Shown here piece after piece: positions 1-4,796 of a stretch of DNA of 9,787 bases. The translations under genes were made by a program, and so were the position numbers. Numbering within the stretch: the first letter of the stretch is position 1; the number at the start of each line of letters is the position of its first letter. Source of the DNA: an uncultured Bacteroidales bacterium (GTDB lineage Bacteria; Bacteroidota; Bacteroidia; Bacteroidales; Paludibacteraceae); assembly GCA_937901025.1 (NCBI GenBank), contig CALCGR010000014.1, forward strand, positions 1 to 9,787. The letters run 5' to 3'. The notes beneath the pieces are model-generated. The model searched no databases. It worked only from the letters and a program-made list of their open reading frames with translations, and had not been told where the DNA came from.

Positions 1-868
1 CGCGCATTTGCTCCTCAATCGCAATCACTTCGGGCGACACACCGGCTTGTGCTTTCGCAAATGCCCGTGTCGCTTGTTCTTTTTCGGACTTTAGGCGGCG
101 TTGATCGTAAGCGAACAACTCAGACTTCCAATTACGGACACGTCCGTTTCCTCTATATCTCCAACCGTTACCGTTATAGTGATTAAAGAAACCTTTAACA
201 ACCTCTATTGAAATAGTAGGATAGTGTTCTTTGGCATATTGGATAACTTCTTCTTCCGTCTTTGGATAGGGCTCAAAATGATAAGTTTTAACAATTTTTT
301 TTGTGTGTGTGACGGCTTGTCCGTCCTCTTTTTTTACAACACACATAGGTGTGTTGTTTTTTTCTTTATTATTATATATATTATTAGTATATATATTAGT
401 ATAGTGTGGGACATTTTGTCCCTCGTTAGGGACATTTTGTCCTTGAGGTGGGACATTTTGTCCTCGGGTCGGGTCTATTACTCCACCCGTTGCTCTTATC
501 TCGTCCATATACTCATCAAGATTTTGCGCGTCGATAACGGGCGCATTTGTATAAGATCGTTTTCCGGTATAATGATAATCGGGTAGGGGATAACCCTTGA
601 TTGTGTAGGCCTTAAATTCATAGCTGGAATCGCCTTCTACTACCGGTTCAGCATAAACCAAACCTCTTTCTTTTAATTTTTCTATAGCGCGTCTTAAAGT
701 CTTTGGCTCAATCTCAAGCCAGCACGCCAGGTCTACATACGTTCCTAAAAAAGAACGTTTCTTGGTTAGCGTATACAACGCGGAAAACACCTCAAGGGAC
801 GAGCCCTTGAGGTTGTAAGGATGATGTTTCATTTCAGCACATATTATAAACGCTTGTCCGTCCTTCAT
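1..868 (-). CDS. Replication initiator / replisome-organiser-like protein, C-terminus beyond the window
   Basis: The frame is open from ATG at 868 to the left edge, giving 289 codons with no stop. Residues about 18-75 look like a winged helix-turn-helix (LEVFSALYTLTKKRSF, then a recognition-helix-like LEIEPKTLRRAIEKLKERG). Residues about 130-190 are a polar low-complexity linker containing GQNVP three times (136-140, 143-147, 150-154) and an Asn/Tyr/Lys-rich stretch. Residues about 195-260 carry FFNHYNGNGW and VRNWKSELFAY, resembling the FYxxYxxNGW...KxWK signature of phage replisome organisers and DnaT-like proteins. The inferred role is binding an origin and recruiting the replicative helicase. 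In-frame ATGs at 868 and 832 both lack a clear Shine-Dalgarno; 868 is preferred for length. It ends a leftward gene set. The linker-coding DNA holds an iteron-like array. A plain phage wHTH regulator is the alternative. Confidence 0.8.
   Translation of the reverse strand, partial: MKDGQAFIICAEMKHHPYNLKGSSLEVFSALYTLTKKRSFLGTYVDLACWLEIEPKTLRRAIEKLKERGLVYAEPVVEGDSSYEFKAYTIKGYPLPDYHYTGKRSYTNAPVIDAQNLDEYMDEIRATGGVIDPTRGQNVPPQGQNVPNEGQNVPHYTNIYTNNIYNNKEKNNTPMCVVKKEDGQAVTHTKKIVKTYHFEPYPKTEEEVIQYAKEHYPTISIEVVKGFFNHYNGNGWRYRGNGRVRNWKSELFAYDQRRLKSEKEQATRAFAKAQAGVSPEVIAIEEQMR
336..357. repeat. Perfect 9-bp inverted repeat flanked by T runs
   Basis: ACAACACAC (336-344) and GTGTGTTGT (349-357) are exact reverse complements around a 4-nt ATAG loop, with T runs on both sides on the plus strand. 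It looks like a plus-strand intrinsic terminator, but it lies inside a minus-strand gene beside the AT-rich tract, so an origin-associated hairpin is equally plausible. The structure is read directly; its role is inferred. Confidence 0.5.
361..402. other. Very AT-rich tract, candidate DNA unwinding element
   Basis: Only 3 of these 42 bases are G or C. On the minus strand the tract encodes the Asn/Tyr/Ile/Lys-rich linker of the initiator-like protein. It directly abuts the three palindromic repeats at 408-463. AT-rich tracts next to iterons are typical melting sites in theta-type origins. Composition and position are seen; the function is inferred. Confidence 0.45.
408..463. repeat. Three 14-bp palindromic iteron-like repeats, 21-bp period
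   Basis: GGGACATTTTGTCC occurs at 408-421, 429-442 and 450-463. Each copy has GGACA/TGTCC arms around TTT. The start-to-start spacing is exactly 21 bp, about two helical turns, so bound dimers would sit on one face of the DNA. It is also seven codons, so each copy encodes GQNVP in the same frame of the initiator-like gene. The spacer bases differ between copies (CTCGTTA, TTGAGGT), which suggests that the palindromes themselves are conserved. The likely role is a binding site for the encoded initiator. A purely protein-level repeat is the alternative. Confidence 0.65.
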
Positions 869-903
869 TTAACGTATCAATCGTAGTGTAATATCGAGAC
901 CTC

Positions 904-947
904 ACCGTTAGGTGACTATTGGGTGACCATTAGGTCACCGTTAGGTC
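904..947. repeat. Four 11-bp direct tandem repeats, iteron- or operator-like
   Basis: The units are ACCGTTAGGTG (904-914), ACTATTGGGTG (915-925), ACCATTAGGTC (926-936) and ACCGTTAGGTC (937-947). They lie head to tail with one unit per helical turn. Overlaid inverted repeats include GGTGACC-ATTA-GGTCACC (922-939) and TCACC-GTTA-GGTGA (902-915). The array begins 36 bp upstream of the initiator-like ATG at 868 and covers the last codons and stop of the 85-aa gene. It is probably a binding site for a replication or regulatory protein; which protein binds is unknown. Confidence 0.6.
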
Positions 948-1173
948 CCTGATGATTAGCGAGGAACTCTTCTGCTTCATTGGCCGTGTGATGAGAAGGA
1001 TTATTCTTATCTTCGTGTTCGAAACATAGGAGATTAGAAAGCGCATTCTTCTTCAAGAACTTGTGCTCTTTGAAGCAGAATAAACAAATCTTATCGTTAT
1101 TTGGTATTCGATGAGAATTGTTCACTACATATACACTATGCCTACATCCAAAGCAATGTTCAAAATCAGCCAT
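916..1173 (-). CDS. Small protein with two CxxC motifs, probable zinc ribbon
   Basis: This 85-aa protein has CFGC at residues 7-10 and CLFC at 30-33, with His12, His21 and His37 nearby. Paired CxxC knuckles about 20 residues apart suggest one structural zinc site. The remaining half is polar, with a further Cys50 and His53, and I do not recognise a family. The ATG at 1173 follows the stop of the upstream 180-aa gene by 1 nt, so translational coupling is likely. The stop codon TAG (918-916) lies within the 11-bp tandem repeats. Small zinc-ribbon proteins are common in phage and plasmid replication modules, but no specific function can be assigned. Confidence 0.65.
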   Translation of the reverse strand: MADFEHCFGCRHSVYVVNNSHRIPNNDKICLFCFKEHKFLKKNALSNLLCFEHEDKNNPSHHTANEAEEFLANHQGPNGDLMVTQ

Positions 1174-1174
1174 T

Positions 1175-1717
1175 TTATTTCACTTCTTTAAGTGTTAAAC
1201 TTGCAAAGACATTTGTCGGCAGCAGTCTCGGGTGGTCGTTGAGGATACGAGCACGCAGACCGTTCATCTGTGCCGTCAGTGCCTTACTGTCCTCTTTGAG
1301 TTTGAGTTGCGCCATCTCGCAAGAGTGATAACTGATACTATTCGGGTCACGGTTGCCATCGGATAGGAACTGCTCACCTAATTGGTCGTATTCCTCTTTG
1401 ACAACGTAAATCCAAGTATTACCCTTATAGGGGAACTGCTTGCTAACGGAGATAATCTCGCCTTTATCGTCTTTGTGATGGTCCTCAATGAGGGTCTTTG
1501 TTAGTGCCAACGCTTCTTGGGATAGTGCCTCTTTGACAAACTTGGCAACGTTCTCCAAGTGCCTTGCAACCGCAAAGCGATCTAACGCATTGAGGTCTTC
1601 AAGACCTTTTTGTTTGTTGAAGTTTAATAGTGCAGCCACAAGTTCTTGGGCTACCTCAAACTCTTCTGACTTTGTCATTACTGGATTCAGCATGACTTGT
1701 AAATCGGGAAATTCCAT
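1175..1717 (-). CDS. Conserved-looking phage/plasmid module protein, function unknown
   Basis: A 180-aa soluble protein that I do not recognise. There is no signal peptide or membrane segment. Residues about 15-85 are probably helical (EEFEVAQELVAALLNF, FAVARHLENVAKFVKEALSQ). The middle contains a Trp/Tyr-rich strand-like stretch (NTWIYVVKEEYDQLGEQF), and the C-terminal part is basic and helical, ending in a short strand-like tail. The A/T-rich sequence around the ATG shares TAACAATTATGGAA exactly with the start of the HNH gene at 2392, which supports this start and a common module. The next gene starts 1 nt after its stop. Position suggests a role in phage or plasmid replication or recombination; this is inference from context only. 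Confidence 0.7.
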   Translation of the reverse strand: MEFPDLQVMLNPVMTKSEEFEVAQELVAALLNFNKQKGLEDLNALDRFAVARHLENVAKFVKEALSQEALALTKTLIEDHHKDDKGEIISVSKQFPYKGNTWIYVVKEEYDQLGEQFLSDGNRDPNSISYHSCEMAQLKLKEDSKALTAQMNGLRARILNDHPRLLPTNVFASLTLKEVK

Positions 1718-1763
1718 AATTGTTAATTGTTTTTAATTAGTTAATACTATCCTCTCCTCTTCT

Positions 1764-1786
1764 CCCTTGCCCTATGAGGGAAAGGG
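1764..1786. repeat. Intergenic hairpin in a purine/pyrimidine-skewed spacer
   Basis: CCCTT-G-CCCT (1764-1773) pairs with AGGG-A-AAGGG (1777-1786) around an ATG loop, with one G/A mismatch. It lies in the 85-bp gap between the 180-aa and 44-aa genes, in a CT-rich then GGGT-rich stretch resembling dispersed bacterial intergenic palindromes. There is no U-tract, so it is not a convincing terminator. Confidence 0.35.
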
Positions 1787-1802
1787 TCGGGGTTAGGGTC
1801 TT

Positions 1803-1937
1803 TTAATCACCTGTGCACTGGTGTGTTTCGTAATATTCTAAAATCTTTTGTTCATAGGCTTCTGCTTCCTCTTTGGTAGCGAAGTTCCTACCATTTACGC
1901 TCCACATCGGAACGCCATCTAAAGTGATTCTGTACAT
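1803..1937 (-). CDS. 44-aa small protein of unknown function
   Basis: A short minus-strand ORF starting at ATG 1937 and ending with TAA at 1805-1803. It begins MYRITLDGVPMWSVNGRNFA and continues as a charged helix (TKEEAEAYEQKILEYYETH). The amphipathic N-terminal strands followed by a helix look like a real small domain, and the codons resemble those of neighbouring genes. It fills most of the gap between the HNH gene and the 180-aa gene, in the same orientation. The start has the A/T-rich context (AATAATTATG) seen at the other starts in this cluster. No function is assigned. Confidence 0.6.
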   Translation of the reverse strand: MYRITLDGVPMWSVNGRNFATKEEAEAYEQKILEYYETHQCTGD

Positions 1938-1975
1938 AATTATTGATATTACTTGTTAAACTCTAAACTATTAAA

Positions 1976-2392
1976 CTAGTCGGCTACTCTACACTCTACA
2001 CTCTCAACTCTCAACTTTTTCCTCCTTGCCTCTGCTGCCCTGCGGATATTTTCTTCGGGAGTTACCCATTCAAGGTTCCAGAGATGGTTATTAAATATGT
2101 TACCGTCCAAGTGATCTACTTGGTTTTTGAATAGGTCGTGATTGGGAAGATAGGTTAATGCCACCGCGCGATGGGGGTAAAGAATTATACTCTTAATACC
2201 TTTAGCCTTGTTGCTTGGGAATTTATAGAATGGGTAATGGGAGTGCCCCTTAATATTACTTCCTACTATTATTCTCGGATAGCAAATACCCCTACGCAGG
2301 CTCTTAGTCGCACACCCGCCACTCTCGCTAATATAGATAGCAGTATTTTTAATCTGCTTCCATAACTTAAAACTGATAAAATCGTGTTCCAT
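1976..2392 (-). CDS. HNH endonuclease, phage/homing type
   Basis: The 138-aa protein has a clear HNH nuclease core: HRAVALTYLPN (residues 74-84), QVDHLDGN (91-98) and NNHLWNLEWVTPEENI (101-116). This matches the free-standing HNH proteins common in phage genomes, which cut DNA using one metal ion and often act as selfish homing enzymes. The catalytic His94 and the conserved Asn and Trp positions are intact, so it is probably active. The N-terminal 70 residues are basic and may contact DNA. The last 12 residues before the stop are encoded by a 7-bp tandem repeat at the 3' end. It is the first gene of the leftward cluster, behind a possible promoter at 2464-2471. Confidence 0.85.
   Translation of the reverse strand: MEHDFISFKLWKQIKNTAIYISESGGCATKSLRRGICYPRIIVGSNIKGHSHYPFYKFPSNKAKGIKSIILYPHRAVALTYLPNHDLFKNQVDHLDGNIFNNHLWNLEWVTPEENIRRAAEARRKKLRVESVECRVAD
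1984..2016. repeat. 7-bp tandem repeats inside the HNH gene 3' end
   Basis: TCTACAC occurs twice (1988-2001), followed by TCTCAAC twice (2002-2015), with a partial CTAC before them. On the minus strand they encode the C-terminal tail LRVESVECRV of the HNH protein. A related degenerate array lies at 2422-2450, so both ends of the HNH gene are bracketed by it. Confidence 0.6.
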
Positions 2393-2421
2393 AATTGTTA
2401 TTTTTAGTTAGTTTTTTCACC

Positions 2422-2450
2422 CTACTCCTCTACGCCTCTACACTCTACTC
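2422..2450. repeat. Degenerate 7-bp repeats upstream of the HNH gene
   Basis: CTACTCC, TCTACGC, TCTACAC and TCTACTC lie nearly head to tail between the HNH start (2392) and its putative promoter. They share CTCTACACTCTAC exactly with the array at the 3' end of the HNH gene. They would be transcribed in the HNH 5' leader. Confidence 0.5.
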
Positions 2451-2463
2451 CCAAATTTTGGTG

Positions 2464-2471
2464 CAAAATTA
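2464..2471 (-). promoter_or_regulatory. Possible Bacteroidota -7 box for the leftward cluster
   Basis: The reverse strand reads TAATTTTG followed by CAC, matching the Bacteroidota -7 pattern TAnnTTTG. A clear TTTG -33 box at the usual spacing is not seen, so this is only half a promoter match. It is 72 bp from the HNH ATG and faces away from the mod promoter. Confidence 0.4.
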
Positions 2472-2506
2472 CTACAAAAAATTGGGAATCTTGGGCAGAA
2501 TTTGGG

Positions 2507-2522
2507 TATAGTCCGGACTATA
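2507..2522. promoter_or_regulatory. Perfect 16-bp palindrome, candidate operator
   Basis: TATAGTCC (2507-2514) is followed directly by its exact reverse complement GGACTATA (2515-2522). TATAGTCC then recurs at 2519-2526. The site lies between the possible leftward -7 box and the -33 box of the mod promoter (2555), the right place for a dimeric regulator acting on divergent promoters. The regulator is unknown. Confidence 0.5.
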
Positions 2523-2554
2523 GTCCAAGGTTTTTATATAAAAAAGAAGAAAAA

Positions 2555-2586
2555 TTTGTGTATATGAGAAAAAAACATTATCTTTG
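2555..2586 (+). promoter_or_regulatory. Bacteroidota-type promoter for mod-res
   Basis: TTTG (2555-2558), a 20-bp spacer and TATCTTTG (2579-2586) fit the -33/-7 consensus of the Bacteroidota primary sigma factor. Transcription would start near 2592, leaving a leader of roughly 95 nt before mod. A promoter 28/35 identical precedes the ATPase gene at 8208-8239. Confidence 0.75.
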
Positions 2587-2612
2587 CAGTCGCATTCGAC
2601 CGCAAAGGGAGA

Positions 2613-2706
2613 ATGAACTTCTGTCGAAGATAAAGAGATAAGGAAAAAAAGAATAAATATGGCGAATTCGCCACAATTAAGAAAATCATATGGCAGCATT
2701 AATTGA
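2613..2706 (+). promoter_or_regulatory. mod leader with two short upstream ORFs and a 12-bp palindrome
   Basis: A six-codon ORF (2613-2633, MNFCRR) has a GGGAG purine tract just upstream of its ATG. A 15-codon ORF (2659-2706) overlaps the mod start out of frame. GGCGAATTCGCC at 2661-2672 is a perfect palindrome 17 bp before the mod ATG. TTCGAC (2595-2600) can pair with GTCGAA (2623-2628). Translational control of the methyltransferase is possible but unproven. Confidence 0.35.
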
Positions 2707-4795
2707 TTTAATTAACCAAGTTCAAGACGCGAATTTACGTGACCGCCTTTTACAAGAAGCCGGTAAAATACAAAAGCAACGCAAATTTGGTTTGGTGTAT
2801 GAAGAACATATACCAGAAGCCACGTTGTTATATGATGTGCCTATTCGCAAGGGCACAAAGGCGGTTTTACGCGAAGGCAAGATTAGTGACTGCTATTTTG
2901 TAAAGAAGATAGAAGGAGATAAGGCCCTTTGCCTCAAGATGGATGAATCGCATGCTGAAGAAACATTCGCTATTGCAGACCTTGTTGCTGTTGCGCATTT
3001 TGGAGAACCCATCTACCCGTATTTGCGGTATATGGATTCTATCTGTAATGCCCCTGATAATGAACTATGGCATACATTAATAGAAGCAGACAACTATCAT
3101 GCGTTGCAATTGCTAGAATACCTTTACGGAGGTCAGGTTGATTGCATATACATTGATCCACCATATAATACCGGTGCCCGTGATTGGAAGTATAATAATA
3201 ACTATGTGGATAGCAATGATTCTTATCGTCATAGCAAGTGGTTGAGCATGATGGAAAAGCGCCTTAAACTTGCCAAGAAATTGCTCAATCCAAAAGATTC
3301 TGTTCTAATTGTTACTATTGATGAGAAAGAATACTTACACTTAGGATGCTTATTGGAACAAATGTTCCCAGAGGCAAGAATTCAAATGATTAGCAGTGTT
3401 ATAAATACCGCTGGGGCAACTAGAGAAAATGAATTTGCAAGAACAGATGAGTATCTCTTTTTCGTATACATTGGTGAAGCCAAACCACAGCCGTTAATTT
3501 TAGGGAAGGAGTGGCAAATAGGCAAAAATTCCAATCAGGGTCATATTACATGGGACTCCCTTAGACGTGCAGGAAGTGGGAATAAGCGTTCAGATAGTCC
3601 GGGTTGTTACTATCCAATATTTGTGAGTGAGGACGGAAGAACTATCTTGGAAGTAGGAGACCCTTTACCAACACATCGCAAATTAGATGTAATTATTCCT
3701 CCTATTGGTGCTAAAGCAATTTGGCCCATTCTTGATCATGGTATCGAAGGTCGATGGCAAACGTCACCAGAGAATTTAAGAGAATTAATAAAAAAAGGAT
3801 TTGTAAAATTAGGAAAATTTACAGGTGAACATTCTATGGCAATCTCATATCTAAAAAGAGGAGAGCAACAAAAAGTAGAATCTGGTTTTTATCAAGTAAT
3901 TGGTCATCGACCAGATGGTTCAATAATAGTAAATGATGATATCTCAGATGCTGCAATGATTCCTGGAACACAATGGAATATTCCTCTTCACAATGCAAAA
4001 CAACATGGTACTATTCTTTTGAATTCGATTATTGGTAAGGATAAGTTCTCGTTCCCAAAATCTTTATACGCGGTACATGATGCATTAAGATTTTTTGTAG
4101 CAAACAAAAAAGAAGCAAAAATCCTCGACTTCTTTGCTGGTTCGGGCACGACACTTCATGCCGTTAATCTGCTCAATGCCGAAGATGGTGGTCATCGTCG
4201 TTGTATAATGGTTACAAATAACGAAGTCTCAGACGAAGAGGCGAAGAACTTGACTAAACAGGGCTATAAAATTGGCGACCCAGAATGGGAAGCATTAGGT
4301 ATTGCCAATTATGTGACTTGGCCAAGGACGACGTGCTCCATTTTAGGCAAGGATATAAATGGGAATCCCCTTAAAGGAATATATTTAGACACAGATGATA
4401 AAAAACTAATGTCGGATGGTTTTGCAGCCAATGCTATTTTCTTTAAGTTAGGTTTCCTTGATAAAACGATGGTTTCTTTAGGTCGCCAATTTAGGGAACT
4501 TCTTCCTTTATTATGGATGAAAGCCGGTGCAAAAGGTCAGTGTCCGACTATTGAAGCCGAAGAAACACCCACGATGCTTGTTTTGCCGGAAAATAAGTTT
4601 GCCGTCCTCACAGAGGAGTCGGCTTTCTACGAGTTTGCTAAACAAGTAAATTCGGAAGCAACGATAGAGACTATCTTTATTGTAACGGATTCCGAAACTT
4701 CCTATCACGATATGATAGCCCAATTAAATTGTAAACACACTTTCCAACTTTACCGAGACTATCTCGATAATTTTAGAATTAATAAAGTTCGATAA
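2690..4795 (+). CDS. mod: Type III restriction-modification DNA methyltransferase (Mod subunit)
   Basis: The 701-aa protein should transfer a methyl group from S-adenosylmethionine to N6 of adenine in an asymmetric site, and form a complex with Res that supplies sequence specificity. DPPY, the catalytic motif IV, is at residues 156-159 (IDPPYNTG). The AdoMet-binding motif I is FAGSG at 482-486 (LDFFAGSGTT). Motif IV before motif I is the beta-class order used by Type III Mods. Residues about 230-450 are the expected target-recognition region, and residues 1-120 form an N-terminal domain with family-typical phrases (KFGLVYEEHIPEA, HFGEPIYPYL). The length is normal and both catalytic motifs are intact. 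The start at 2690 fits the family N-terminus; only a weak A-rich ribosome-binding region precedes it. res follows after 1 nt. DNA for residues 364-403 is unusually AT-rich. Confidence 0.93.
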   Translation: MAALIDLINQVQDANLRDRLLQEAGKIQKQRKFGLVYEEHIPEATLLYDVPIRKGTKAVLREGKISDCYFVKKIEGDKALCLKMDESHAEETFAIADLVAVAHFGEPIYPYLRYMDSICNAPDNELWHTLIEADNYHALQLLEYLYGGQVDCIYIDPPYNTGARDWKYNNNYVDSNDSYRHSKWLSMMEKRLKLAKKLLNPKDSVLIVTIDEKEYLHLGCLLEQMFPEARIQMISSVINTAGATRENEFARTDEYLFFVYIGEAKPQPLILGKEWQIGKNSNQGHITWDSLRRAGSGNKRSDSPGCYYPIFVSEDGRTILEVGDPLPTHRKLDVIIPPIGAKAIWPILDHGIEGRWQTSPENLRELIKKGFVKLGKFTGEHSMAISYLKRGEQQKVESGFYQVIGHRPDGSIIVNDDISDAAMIPGTQWNIPLHNAKQHGTILLNSIIGKDKFSFPKSLYAVHDALRFFVANKKEAKILDFFAGSGTTLHAVNLLNAEDGGHRRCIMVTNNEVSDEEAKNLTKQGYKIGDPEWEALGIANYVTWPRTTCSILGKDINGNPLKGIYLDTDDKKLMSDGFAANAIFFKLGFLDKTMVSLGRQFRELLPLLWMKAGAKGQCPTIEAEETPTMLVLPENKFAVLTEESAFYEFAKQVNSEATIETIFIVTDSETSYHDMIAQLNCKHTFQLYRDYLDNFRINKVR

Positions 4796-4796
4796 G

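Noticed and set aside
134..147. ACGGAC-AC-GTCCGT palindrome as a fourth initiator site
   Set aside because: It shares only GGAC/GTCC with the iterons, has a different centre, and is off the 21-bp spacing; it may be chance.
408..463. CRISPR-like array
   Set aside because: The repeats are 14 bp with 7-bp spacers inside a coding frame; the dimensions are wrong for CRISPR.
224..586. Plus-strand 120-codon ORF
   Set aside because: It is antisense to the initiator-like gene, very rich in Phe/Ile/Tyr, and contains no recognisable domain; a shadow frame.
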